In this document: positions 1 to 10,316 of the stretch, piece by piece | Numbering within the stretch: position 1 is the stretch's first letter | Layout of the letters: every line of letters begins with the position of its first letter | Assembly (NCBI GenBank): GCA_014058105.1 | Contig: JACGCM010001594.1 | Coordinates: 558,001-622,000 of the forward strand | Length of the DNA: 64,000 bases | Source: Kingdonia uniflora | Lineage: Eukaryota; Streptophyta; Magnoliopsida; Ranunculales; Circaeasteraceae | Direction: 5' to 3' | Notes under the pieces: model-generated | The model's database searches: none | The model's input: the letters and a program-made list of their open reading frames with translations, nothing else | Told to the model about the DNA's origin: nothing | Translations under genes and position numbers: made by a program

Positions 1-568
1 GGGTGCAAACTTGCAACAAGGCAATGAAGGCAGTGAAGGCAAAATTGAAGCAAGCAAAGGACAATCTGAATCTTTCTCATGGAAAAGTGGCATCACTGGT
101 GTCTGTAGTCAGGAAGTTGAAGCAGGATCTTGGGGTGCTTACCGATTCTTATGATGAGAGGCTCGAGCTGCAGCGGTCGAGGCTGGACTGAGAGTGGTCT
201 GAGAAGCTTGTGGCGTGTGAGAGGGGGAAAGCTGAGCAGAAGGTGACTTTCCAGCGGCAGTATGATGGCGAATGCAAGGAGAACGTTAAGTTGAAAAGCT
301 TTATAGATGATAAGGGGTATGACCCTGAGACATTGGAACCTTATCCTGTGTCTTCAGAAGTTTTTGAGGGGGATGATTTTAGGTAAAGGGAGGGGAGGTA
401 AACATTGTTGATGAAGCAGTTGGAGGTACAAGGGGTGGTGCAGATACTTTTCTTGTTGGAGTACCCATTGGTAGAACTGTTGATGGTTTGATCGTCGAAG
501 GTTCGAATGAAGCTGTTGGGGGATCTGTGGAGCAAGAAGGTGTAACCGCGCCAATATGTGGTATTTAG
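1..568 (+). pseudogene. C-terminal end of the antisense coiled-coil gene of element A
   Basis: The first 190 bases encode a lysine- and glutamate-rich, heptad-like segment (KAMKAVKAKLKQAK, then KLKQDLGVLTDSYDERLELQ) that stops at a TGA near 189. The same frame continues with EKLVACERGKAEQK and an acidic tail to about 385. A shifted frame then runs to a TAG at 566-568 with VGGTRGGADTF and GSVEQEGVTAP. It lies on the strand opposite pol, in the same position as the long antisense gene of element C, and has the same coiled-coil character. The two tails cannot be aligned confidently by eye. It is inferred to be the last exon of a gene that begins left of the window. Its function is unknown. Confidence 0.6.
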
Positions 569-1084
569 GATTGGGGTTCCATGTCTTCTTCTGCTGATTA
601 TTATGTTGAGTTGTAATATTTTAAACGATGTTGTTGTTTTATGTTGGTCTCTGATCTCGGTAGGTTTTTTGTGCTTTTGTTATCTGTTTGAACTTCTGAA
701 ATTGATGCTAAACATATTGATGAGTATTTTTTGAACATACTAATTCTGAACTTCTGATTTGATATCTGATTTGCTGATGGATTGTGTAATCGTGCTCTGA
801 CCTTAAATTATTAGAATTTGAATGCACATTCTGTCGAGTTTGCGTATTTTGGACTCTTGATGATTGGTCTTTGAATTGTATTGCAACTGTTCCTCTGATG
901 GATAATATGTTGAATATGCTCAGGAATTGTAGATAGTATTTTTGTATACAGTTGTTGTTTGGAAGTTTAGAAGTTGGATCCGTTTGAGTAGAAATTTGAT
1001 CTGCATGAATGACTGTAGTGTGATCGAAACTTGGGGAGTGTCGATGATATATAGATCGAAATCTGAATATTTTGCTAGACATCG
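569..1084. other. AT-rich spacer inside element A
   Basis: No coding similarity or repeat is visible between the end of the antisense gene and the tandem-repeat block. By analogy with element C it would be the 3' untranslated part of the antisense transcript. Confidence 0.4.
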
Positions 1085-1790
1085 AAGGCCGAAGCCACAG
1101 CGATGCTGAAATTTTGAAGAATTTCCAGGTCGCTTCTAAGTATCAGTCGGGCTGATGGGTCGTGATGCCTAGAGGAAACCTGAAAATTTACTGAACTTTG
1201 AAGGCCTAACCAACAGCGAAGCAATATCTGATCACCTCCGACGCATTCCCGAGGGTCCGGTCTTTCGACCATCCTTGCCCCTCGTGTTTGCTCGAATGTT
1301 GGAAACTAGTGCAATTCAAGGTCGTCCCCAAGTACCAGTCGGGGCGAGGGTGGACATAATACCCAGGGTAAACCATGAAAAGGACTGGACTTTGACGGTT
1401 TCTGAGCCTGGACAAAGTATATCAGATCTCCCCCAATGCATCCCCGAGGGTCCGGTCTTTTGACCATTCTTACCTCTCTTGTTTGCTCAAAATTGGAGAC
1501 TAGAGCAATTCAAGATCGCCCCCAAGTATCAGTCGGGGTGAGGGTGGACATGATACATAGGGACAATCAAGAAAATGACTAGACTTTGAAGGCCTAAGCC
1601 ATAGCGAAGCAATATCTGATCACCCCCAATGCATCCCTGAGGGTCCGGCCTTTCGACCATTCTTGCCCCTCGAGTTTACTCAAAGTTGGGAGATTGATAA
1701 AATCTCAAGGTTACCCTCAAGTATCAGTCGGGTCGAAGGCTGACATGACACCTGAGTTAAATCAAGAAATTCAAAATAAAGCAGGAGACG
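1085..1790. repeat. Tandem repeat array, period about 194 bp, inside element A
   Basis: The phrase AAGGCCTAA...AGCGAAGCAATATCTGATCACC occurs at 1201 and again at 1589, two periods of 194 apart, with a diverged copy in between (near 1397). A truncated copy begins at 1085. Other phrases recur once per unit, such as GAGGGTCCGGTCTTTCGACCATTCTTG and CCCCAAGTATCAGTCGGGG. The array fills the gap between the 3' end of the antisense gene and the end of pol. It has no sequence similarity that I can see to the array in element C. Confidence 0.85.
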
Positions 1791-1812
1791 ACGTAAGGGT
1801 TGAATAACTTGT

Positions 1813-2990
1813 TTATTGAATGCTTTGTATTACATCAGCTGTACATGGTTGGAGATACGGCCTGTTATAGGAGACCAACTGTATTGTATTCCAGGGTTTC
1901 GGTAAAGGCTCTTCGTCTTTCCTCATTAGGTAATAAGAACCCTTATCTGTTTTGTCATAGACAACATATGGTCCTTCGCAAGATTCGGCTAATTTGCCGA
2001 CGTTTTGAGGCCCCAAAGATTGATTGACACATCGAAGTACCAGATCTCCAATGTTGATACTCCTTCGTCAAACTCTTTAGTTGTAAGATTTCTGAAGTGA
2101 TGTGTGGTACCGGCCAAGGTTGGCGATAGCTCGATCTCTGGTTTCATCGATCCATAACATGTTGCATGCAAGTTTGAACTCTTCGTCTAGGAGGTTAAGG
2201 TCTCAAGTGGGTACTTCAAATTGGGTTGATAATACAGGTTCGGTTCCATAAGTTAGGAGGAAGGGGGTCTATCCTGTTATTTTCCTTGGGGTTGTGCGAT
2301 AGGCCCAGATGACGTGTTGTAACTCTTGAACCTATCGTCCTTTCTTTGCATCAACTCTCTTCTTAAGACCATCGACGATGGTTTTGTAAATTGCTTCGAC
2401 TTGACCGTTGCCCAGGTGATAGTAAGGCGTCAAAGGTTAGAGGATGATATTGTGCTTTTTTAGGAAGTTTCTAACTTTGCTGCCAACGAATTAGGGTCTA
2501 TTGTCGCATCGGATCATATGAGGACAGCTGAAGTGAGTAATGATGTTTTCCCATAAAAATTTGACAACTTCTTCATCTCTAGTTCGGCATAGAGGTACCG
2601 CCTTGACCCATTTTGCGAAGTAATCGGTTGCGACGAGGATGCTTTCTCTACTACCCAAAGCTTTTGGGAAGGGTCCAATGAGATCGATGGCCTATCTTTT
2701 GAATGGCCAGGAAACTTGACTGAGGTTGAGGTCTTGAGGGAGCAATGGATGTCATGAGCGTGACGCTAGCATTTGTCATAGTATTTTGCGTAGTCCGAAG
2801 CTTGTTTTTTCATACCGGGCCTAAATAATCCTTGGGTAATAGCCCAAAGGGCCATAGAATGACCAGCAGTATGAGCACCGCAGGTTCCTTCGTGAAGTTC
2901 GGCTAGGGTTTGAGAGGCTTCTGCTTGGGATATGCATCAAAGGTGGATGCCATTTATGGATTTTTGATGTAGTTGGCTTTTATGGATAGT
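1813..2990 (-). pseudogene. Integrase domain of element A
   Basis: On the minus strand the zinc-finger part is represented by LAELHEGTCGAHTAGH at about 2880-2930. The catalytic core shows a degenerate CDN(G)P motif near 2495 (Gly changed to Arg) and PYYHLGNGQVEAIYKT near 2400, which keeps the Glu of the D,D-35-E triad. The C-terminal part ends with PKPWNTIQLVSYN at about 1880, comparable to the NPWN-RRLKRYY ending in element C. Integrase would join the cDNA to chromosomal DNA in the nucleus. Several internal stops and frame changes make it non-functional. It lies downstream of RT-RNase H in element orientation, as in all gypsy elements. Confidence 0.8.
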
Positions 2991-3099
2991 ATATCTGCGG
3001 CAGTTTTCTAGCAAGGACCGTTTGGCTTTGGGATCATCTGAGAGGGTGGCGTTGTTGAGGTAATAAAGAAACATTATTTGCCAATCGTTAGTATCGTAA

Positions 3100-3640
3100 C
3101 TTTCGCTCCCAGTATTGATGGTATTGATTTACTTAGGCTTTCGAGTACTTCGATATGGAGTATCCGAGATTCTGATTAGCCGAGCATAGCTGTTATGTAG
3201 GCGAGGGCATCTGCATGTCTATTTTCTCCTCAAGGGTAATGTGTGATTATGGATTTTTTAGGGAACCGTTCCATGTGCTGTCACACAAAGAGAGCGCAGT
3301 TAGCCATGCTACCGTTAACTTGGTTTTCTCCTGTATACTGTCTATGAACGAGTTGGGAATCTGTAAAGACTGCCACCTTGGGAATACCAAGGTCGGGTAC
3401 GAGGCCGTGGCTGTGGATTAAGGCTTCATACTCAGCTTTGTTATTAGAACATTCGAAGGCAAGTTTGACAGCTTTCTCTATGCGGTCATTAGTGGGTGTT
3501 ACCAAGATAATACCAATGCCTGAGCCATTAGGTCTTGCTGATCCTTTTGTGAATAAACGCCAGCCGGTAAGACGGTCCCAGGGATCTACTATTTTGGGTT
3601 AATCTTCTGATATATCATCTTCGTGTTCTTCCCAGTCGAC
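3100..3640 (-). pseudogene. Second (archaeal-like) RNase H domain of element A
   Basis: The minus strand reads PNGSGIGIILVTPTND, then KLAFECSNNKAEYEALIHS and VAVFTDSQL. This is the G-I-G-x-x-(V/L) strand, the catalytic Glu of NKAEYEAL and the catalytic Asp of the TDS motif. A further dispersed match (GENRHADALAYI) corresponds to the final Asp. Tat/Ogre-clade elements are known to carry this extra RNase H in addition to the normal one. Stops interrupt the frame around 3260 and 3600, so the copy is inactive. Confidence 0.7.
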
Positions 3641-5060
3641 ATCTTTGACCGAAAAGTCAGCTAGAAAGTCTGCTACTGCTTGGCCTTTCTGGGATATTTG
3701 CTTCTCGAATGTAATGTCATGTTTGCCAAGGTATACAGAACAATGATGCACTCTTCTGGATATTTCTTTTTTGCTAAGTACCTCTCGAAGGGGATAACTG
3801 GTAATAACACGGATGGGATGAGCCTGAAAATATGGTTTGAGCTTAAGGGCTGAATAAATAAGTGTTTGGAGGAAGCGCTCAAGTTTTGAATATCAAGTTT
3901 CTACGGGGGTTAAGGTTTTGCTGATGAAATATACAGGTTTTTTTATGTTGGAATCAAGTCGAATGAGCACTGAACTGAGTGAGGTTTCAGTGGCAGCAAG
4001 GTATAAAGAGAGTGTTTCAACTTTGATAGGTGTGCTGATGATTGGTGGGCAACCAAGATAAGTTTTGAATTTAAGGAAGGCTTGTTCGCACTCAAAGGTC
4101 CAGTCAATCTCGGGATTGTTTTTTTTTTCTTTGTGGACACCATGATCGCGTAAGAGGGAAAAGAGCCAGGCACATCGATATGAGGATTTAGAAATTAAAC
4201 AATTGTGGGCTGCTATCCTGCCCGCCACTTTTTAGACGTCTCTCTTGGTTCGAGGCGTAGGCATGTCTATGAGGGCCCGAATGTGGGTGGGGTCTATCTC
4301 TATACCGTATTTACTGATAAAGTGACCCAAAATTTTCTGGATGACACGTCAAATTGGCACTTATCAGGGTTGAGTTTCATATTATACATGCGAAGTATCG
4401 AGAAGATTTCTGAGAGGTCTTGGATATGGGTGCTTTTCTAAAGGCTCTTGCATAACATATCGTCGATATAGACTTCGACAGATTTGCCAAGCAAGTATTT
4501 GAAAATGGTTGTGACAAGGCGTTGGTAGGTTGCAGCGGCATTTTTAAGGTCGAAGGGCACAACGTTGAGACAGTAAAGGCCTTCTTTAGTTATAAATGAA
4601 GTTTTAAGTTGATCTTCTGGGAGGAGGGGTACCTGATTGTAGCCCGAAGCCGCGTTCATCATGGATAGGCGCTTGTGTCCAGTAGTGGCATCAAGGAGTG
4701 CTGAGATAGTTAGGAGGGGGAAATTATCCTTCGGTGTGTGCTTATTGAGGTTTTGAAGTTGACGCAGATTCGGATCTTGCCATTTTTCTTAGGAACTGCT
4801 ACAATGCTTTATATCTAGTCTGCGTACTTCACTTTTCTGATATAGTCTGCGGCTAAGAGCTTGTCTACTTCGAGGTTAACGGCTTTGGGAAGTCATGATG
4901 CCAGTGTACACTTCCTTTGTTTTACTACTAAGGAATAGGGGAGGAGATCGAGGAGATGGCAGACTAGGCTGGGGTCGATGCCAGGCATCTCCCGAAATGT
5001 CCAAGGCAAAGATGTCTTAGTTTACTCGAAGGAACTCGGAAAGTTCCAGGTGCTCTGATT
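3640..5060 (-). pseudogene. Reverse transcriptase and first RNase H of element A
   Basis: The segment 4438-4662 encodes the core of RT: MMNAASGYNQVPL, then F-x-L-K-N-A-A-A-T-Y-Q-R and VEVYIDDMLCK, with an intact Y-I-D-D catalytic motif. Upstream on the minus strand, YIRKVKYAD near 4840 marks the fingers region. Downstream, 3893-4228 holds the connection and RNase H part (WTFECEQAFLKFKTYL, VYFISKTLTP), followed by YPLREVLSKKE. The role is cDNA synthesis from the element RNA in cytoplasmic particles. The stops between blocks leave no uninterrupted polyprotein. Confidence 0.85.
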
Positions 5061-5199
5061 CATTGAGGAAGGTTCCGAGAAATGTACCTCGACCAGGACC
5101 GTCGAGTTCAATATAAACAGTGGGTTCGAAGGATGGGTGGTATCTTTCGAAGTCGAGGGGATAGAAAGATGTTATGATTGTTATGGGCGGGTGACAAGA

Positions 5200-5741
5200 T
5201 TTTGGGTTTGGTCGACCTCTGGGTGTTTGCAGGAGCGGTCAAGGCGTAGAGATCCTTTCAAATTCCAAGTACCCTCGTGATTGTTAAATCAAAGGGCCTG
5301 ATAGTAGGTCGAAGGTATAGCCCGCATGGCATGAAGCCAATCTCCTCTGAGTATACAAAGGTATTCAGACTATTTGTCAATGACGATAAAGTTGGTTTGA
5401 AGGGTAATGGGGGCTATAGTGAATGGTAGGCTTATATGGCCAACAATGACTTCTGTTGATCAGTTAAAACCTTTTAGTTTGATGTTGGCAATGGTTATAA
5501 GGTCTATTTTCTTCATGGTTTGGATTATTTGGAGAAAGAGGACATCAGCTGCACTCCTAGTATCTATGTGAATTGTATGGAGGAAGAGGTTCTCGGTCTT
5601 AATCATGATGACTAACGGATCGGAATAGGGGAAACAAATGTGTGAAGTGTCACAGTTGATGAAAGAAATACCTTCAAGTTGAGAGTAACAGCTTGATTCA
5701 GATGGGTAGGAAATTTCTCCTGATAGGTGAGCTTGTGACAT
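5200..5741 (-). pseudogene. Aspartic protease of element A
   Basis: The minus-strand frame 5460-5741 ends with IHIDTRSAADVLF, the protease active-site block in which the usual Asp-Thr-Gly has become Asp-Thr-Arg. This GG(A/G)-to-AGG change is a G-to-A transition. Further weak matches continue to about 5200. The family cleaves the gag-pol polyprotein. The active-site change alone should abolish activity, and stops follow. Confidence 0.7.
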
Positions 5742-5859
5742 TCTTCGACGTGCATACGTTTACTCTTGGAATGTCCAAAGTTTATGTTGTTAACTTCGAT
5801 CAACTTGACTCTATAGATATGCACCTCCGCTTGTTCAGTAGTAGGGGTGGATAGAGATT

Positions 5860-7536
5860 TGAGGTAGGACCCATCGAGGTAGCTTGGAAGATCAGCAATA
5901 TACTGGTGCAAACGTCCTGTTCTGAAAATAAGTTTAATGAAGCGCTGAAAGGCGAAACATTTATTGGTATGGTGACAACTGTACTTATGGTTGGCACAGT
6001 AATGATCGCCTGGTCTGACTTTGATGAGGAAAGGGATGCGCCAAATGGGGTCTGCCTGTATGTGTGTTAGAAGGGTACTGATGGGGGTAGTGAGTATAAG
6101 CAAAATAGGCATTGGTCACTTCTTGCAAGCTTCGGTGCTGTTATCCATGTTGGGGAATTTGCGGCTTTCAGTCTCTTGTGAGACAAGTGCGATCAGGGGT
6201 GTGGGAGTAGGGTGGGGGTGTTGCCGAGGTTTATTAAATTTTGTTATTTGCGAAGGCTGGCTCTGTTTGTGGGACTCTTGGAGGCGTTCGAGATCAATAT
6301 AGCCGTTGACCTTCGAGAGCATCTCTTCGAGTATTTTTGATTTGTGGAAGACTAGGTGCTCTTTTACTCGGCTGTGGTCGGGCAGGGCATTCTAATATGC
6401 CATAATACCATTCGAGCAGTCGAGATTTTTAATTTTCCTGAATTCGTCGAGGAATCTTCTGGTAAAGACTTTGAGGGTCTCATGCCGTATTTTCTTAAAT
6501 TAAAGAGAGCGTCAACTCTGACCTCTCTGTATTTGTTGAAGGCAAACTGGGCAATGAAAAGGTCAAAAAGCCGCTCGAGGCCAATTGGGCCATTTGGGAG
6601 ATTGTGGTCCCATCGAAGGGGGTTATCGGCAAGGCTCGTTGGAAAAAGACGACATAATAGGTAGTCAGCCGTAGAGTAGAGGCTCAGAGAGTTTTGGAAT
6701 TCGAGGATGTGGGATTGGGTGTCTGTGTTATGGTATTTGCTGAGTTTGGGGGCATAAAAGTTAGAGGGTATTTCTATAGCCAAAAGTTTGGGGCAGATTG
6801 GGTTATTGAGGCGGCTCTAGGAGTTTGTGGTGGGGCTCGTGCTAACGCGGATAATAGGTTGTATTTTGTGGTCGATGTCCTGCTGTGTAACATATGCAGG
6901 ATATGGGGGAGATTGATGAATTCGATGGTTGTGAGGTCGAGTGTGTGATATAAAATCAGCACTGCGTTCGACGAGCCATTCTCGAGCAGGACGGTGTCTT
7001 GGGTGTCAGTTGGAGCGGAGGGCTAATTCGGAAGAGTCTTCTGTGGGGTGAATCCCAAGGTGAATGGAGCTAGTTGGGGGGATAATGCGGGAAAAACCTT
7101 CGGCACTAGTGTGAAAGGGGGGTATCTTGGGGTTTGGCGAAGGTCCTAGGCGGGCGCGAGCAGAGACCCGCGATGGGTCTGGTACCTGGGACTGGCGAAC
7201 AGGTTCTAAGGGCTATAATCTCTGTAGCTTTCGGACGGTGTTGCGCAGTTCGTCAGTTGCTCTGTTCTGTCTATTTTCATCACCCAAGCAGCTATTTCGC
7301 TCAGTTTCTTGTGCCAAGCAGTGGTTTTCACGCTCCTGGTTTAGTTAGTTCTGGTGACGCTCCTCTGCCTGAGCGACTTGTTGGGATAGCAAGGCTATTT
7401 GGGCAGCTACTCCGTCACTGGAGTGGCCTGCCTGGGTTGAGTTGGAACGGCATGTGGGTGCAATTGAGGGTAATCTGCTAAAGTGGAAAACAAAAGGAGG
7501 GGATGAAGGAAAGGAGATTGGTAGGGTGGGAAGCAT
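5860..7536 (-). pseudogene. gag of element A
   Basis: The N-terminal part begins at an ATG at 7536, just inside the primer binding site, and runs to 7345 with a Gln-rich end (IALLSQQVAQAEERHQN). The core retrotransposon gag domain lies at 6364-6783: LLCRLFPTSLADNPLRW, LPNGPIG, FIAQFAFNKYREV. A nucleic-acid-binding knuckle-like segment near 5980 reads YCANHKYSCHHTNKCF. A parallel core domain is readable in elements B, C and D. Gag would form the particle shell and bind the genomic RNA. Frameshifts around 6360 and 6110 split the gene. Confidence 0.8.
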
Positions 7537-7547
7537 AGACGGCGCCA
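7534..7547 (-). other. Primer binding site of element A
   Basis: The minus strand reads TGGCGCCGTCTATG two bases inside the LTR end. The same site in elements C and D reads TGGCACCGTCTGTGGGAAA. TGGCGCCGTCTGTGGG is the form I associate with Tat/Ogre elements, which prime with a tRNA (reported as tRNA-Arg type; not checkable here). Confidence 0.7.
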
Positions 7548-7549
7548 AT

Positions 7550-8264
7550 TGTAGGGACCTAACCTCGTTCGGATGGGAAGTTAGTTCTTACAATGTTGAA
7601 TCAAACCTTAATCTGAGGAGACAAGCATTTGACCTAAAGTATGATCTAACTATGGACAAATATTTTTGTAGAGGCCCGAATGTGACTCTCTACGACCTCT
7701 GATGAGGATTTTTTAAGACAAATCGTATTACTGAAGAGTAAATAACAGGGTTCGAGTACAAAGTATCTGGGTGGTCAAAGGTAAAATGCAAGTGGTTGGA
7801 GATGATTTTTCTAGCCTTTTTTTGGCTTCCTCTTTCCTCTATTTATAGTGATACAGGAAGCTGAGTCCCCAAAAGTGGGTCTGGATTACATAATTGTTGT
7901 CAGGAAATCCCAGTGAGTTATAGGCGCCGGTCATGTCGATTCTATCACTGTAACATTTATTGGTGATGTCTCTGAATGGCACGGTGGTTGGACCTGTCAC
8001 TGTAGCTGTACGGGCCAATTAATGCGCCGTTTAATCTGATGAGATGGTTACCTATCTTATCTTGCTTCGATCATGTGTTAGCAAGGTTGAAGGATTTCTG
8101 CTGTAGTATGTGGATCCATTCTCAATGCTTTGTCTGATGTCGAAGCTTCGTCTTCGGGGGATCTCTGGGAGCCTATTTTAAAGATTGAGTGGGCTTCGAT
8201 ACATTCGAGTAGGCTGTGAAGTTGGCTTCGACTGACCGTCGAAGGCTCCGAGTTGGCTACTACA
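7550..8264 (-). repeat. 5' LTR of element A (715 bp)
   Basis: The plus strand begins TGTAGG and ends CTACTACA, giving the short inverted ends expected of an LTR. It abuts the primer binding site at 7547. A minus-strand TATAAATA box lies at 7840-7847, in the right orientation to drive gag-pol. The flank after 8264 is GTTTG; the matching duplication would lie outside the window. Confidence 0.85.
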
Positions 8265-9242
8265 GTTTGGATGCTGTGATTGGCAGTCACTGTTAATCTG
8301 GTTTAGGAATTCTGCCATTCCCTTAAGCAGGTTGTTATCCTATGTATGCTGGCTATGTTGGCGGCTGTTGTGTTTTGATCATTGGGATCTATTTGCATCT
8401 GTAGATTTTATACACTTTTAACTTAACAAGGTCAGATACTTAAAATAGCTCTACATCGGCTAACCCTCAATTGGATTTTGGATTCCTATATCGGGTTAAA
8501 ATAGTAGGTGAAGTTCGGGCTGGACACTATCATATCTACTACCTATCCGGGAGTGTGGGATGGTATGAGACAGTTTTTCTCAGGAACCCGTCTTATCCTC
8601 TGTGAGGTTGAAATTCCTTGGAATTGTAAATAAAGTTCAGACGTTGACTCTGTGGGTTAAAAAGCCTGGAACACTCTGATCAAGTGATAAATCTTTAGCG
8701 TGGTTAAGCTTGACAAAAATCGTACCCCTTGTATCCAATTGAGATCTCTTTAAGGTTATTATGTATTAGCAGTTGATCAACCCATATATACTTTATAATA
8801 GGGTCTAGTTCATTGATTTCATCGTATCATAAACATTCAGACTTAGGACAATTCTAGAATCATATCATATCATATCATTTCATATCATCGCATTATTATA
8901 TCTTTATTCCTCCTCTTTTAGATATTTCCTCTAACTCTATTCTTCACTTATATATTCCTGTACCTTAAACATTCCCAATCTCATTCACCTCTTCCTCTTT
9001 CTCTGCACCAATTTTATTAGTAGGTTATTTAGTTTTGTTGGGCATTAGTGAGCCGTGGTTTTTCTCACTCACGTTTTTGTCCCCCATTTCAGAGGCAGAG
9101 TAGTTACTGTTTTTGTTGAGGGATTCAGCCGAGTTGGAGAAAGTTTTGCTGCTACAAATCTGTCCTAGTTATAGTATTCTTGTACGAGATCTTAGCTTTT
9201 ATCGCTATACATTATCGTGATATTGTATTTATATTTGCAGTT

Positions 9243-9292
<50 letters not shown>

Positions 9293-9534
9293 TTTGCTTC
9301 CACTTTATTCTTCTTTTTACTCTGATGATATTGTTATAGTTAATGACTGAGCTATTTCCTATTAACATGGTTATTCGTGGAGGCGAATCTTTGGATTCCC
9401 CGACCTGTACGCCCTCTATGTCATTGTTTTAAATATGTTTTAACTGTCGGAATTTGGGGGGTAACATTTCTGGAGTTTCTCTTCTGATTCTAATAATATA
9501 ACCAAGATAATTGAAAGTATTACTTGTGTAGATT
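8265..9534. other. Unassigned AT-rich region, possibly an old LTR
   Basis: No coding match was found on either strand. The stretch 9030-9120 (GTGAGCCGTGG, then CTCACTCACG) and the ending GGGGTAACA at about 9470 look like gypsy-type LTR sequence, but no second copy or target duplication is visible. It also contains an AT microsatellite at 9245-9290. Confidence 0.3.
9245..9290. repeat. (AT)23 microsatellite
   Basis: An uninterrupted run of AT dinucleotides. Confidence 0.97.
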
Positions 9535-10145
9535 TTGTACCTCCAACATCGACCTATGTGGGTTACAATTCGCCATCTATCTTTAAATATTTGAAACCCG
9601 TTGGTAGCGTATTTACTGCAGGGTAGATTATTACTTTGATGAGATGATATTTCTATGCATTATGGATAGTTATGACAGGTAATGCCTTGATAGAGTCCAA
9701 AGATCTCTTAGGAAAAACTATTGTTATCTCATTTATATCCCTTTATGAAAGATAATGACAATGAACTCCAACAGATGCTTTACTTACAACGGGCTACAAA
9801 TGAATTTCTTAGAAGCATTCATTAGCATTGCAAGAATGACCAAGGTATATCTACCCACAAGTAATACACCCGTACAGCTGGATGTTCGGAGGTAACTCGT
9901 GTGCATCCCGTAAACGAGTCTGAGGCTCGCGTTAAGCGCATATCACCATTGAAAGTATGTATTTTGGGCTAATAAGCAACAAAATAGGAGACAATAAATG
10001 GCTAGTGGTGTAGCCGGTTCATCAAGGAAGGAACCACCCATTGACTAGGCAATAGTAGCTAAGTGATCAATTGATACATTTCAAGAAAGGTCTGGCGTGA
10101 CATATGTATATGATAATAATGAGATCTCGATCTATTATGTCAGCA
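9535..10145 (+). pseudogene. Ty1/copia pol fragment (integrase-RT linker)
   Basis: Broken frames read VGYNSPSIFKYLKPVG followed by VFTA, then LYLQRATNEF, HPVNESEARVKR and NNEISIYYVS. These follow, in order, the linker between integrase and RT in a common plant copia lineage (SPSIIRYLEP, NESKARLKRGRP, EEISI-YV). No RT follows on the right, and no integrase core is readable on the left, so this is a truncated relic. The 3' half of a copia element of apparently the same lineage, beginning inside RT, lies at 46315. Confidence 0.65.
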
Positions 10146-10152
10146 ATTGCAT

Positions 10153-10316
10153 TGTAGTAGCATATTCCCCATATTCGATAAGGACAAACTAAATAGAGTC
10201 AAGTCTAAGGTATCTAATCATTCAAGAAGATATTGTGGTAGCATATTCCCCTTATTAGACAAGGAGAAGCTAGTACAACCATGTCAAAGGTATGAAATCA
10301 TTCAAGAAGATGTCAA
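10153..10316. repeat. Two-copy tandem repeat, 81-bp period
   Basis: TGTAGTAGCATATTCCCC at 10153 is repeated as TGTGGTAGCATATTCCCC at 10234, and both units end with ATCATTCAAGAAGAT. A short open frame across it (10147-10350) has no recognisable product. Confidence 0.75.

Larger units (their letters stand above)
1..8264 (-). mobile_element. Ty3/gypsy LTR retrotransposon A (Tat/Retand-like), 3' end outside the window
   Basis: Read on the minus strand, the order is 5' LTR (7550-8264), primer binding site, gag, protease, RT, two RNase H-like segments and integrase, then a tandem-repeat block and the end of a plus-strand antisense gene. Gypsy order is shown by integrase lying downstream of RT and RNase H. 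A second, archaeal-like RNase H, antisense coding between pol and the 3' LTR, and internal tandem repeats are known traits of the Tat clade (Ogre, Retand, Grande). The 3' LTR would lie left of base 1. Every coding segment carries stops or frameshifts, so the copy is dead. The architecture matches element C at 23953-38257. Confidence 0.85.

Noticed and set aside
341..1415. Open frames on the minus strand over the first 1.4 kb
   Set aside because: They are opposite the antisense gene tail or fall inside the 194-bp repeat and shift with each repeat unit; no domain similarity.
6021..7481. Plus-strand frames opposite gag of element A
   Set aside because: Low-complexity shadows of the gag and gag-leader coding strand; the minus strand carries clear gag blocks.
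8265..9470. A solo LTR
   Set aside because: LTR-like wording at the right end, but no matching start, no target duplication and no second copy in the window, so only noted as possible.
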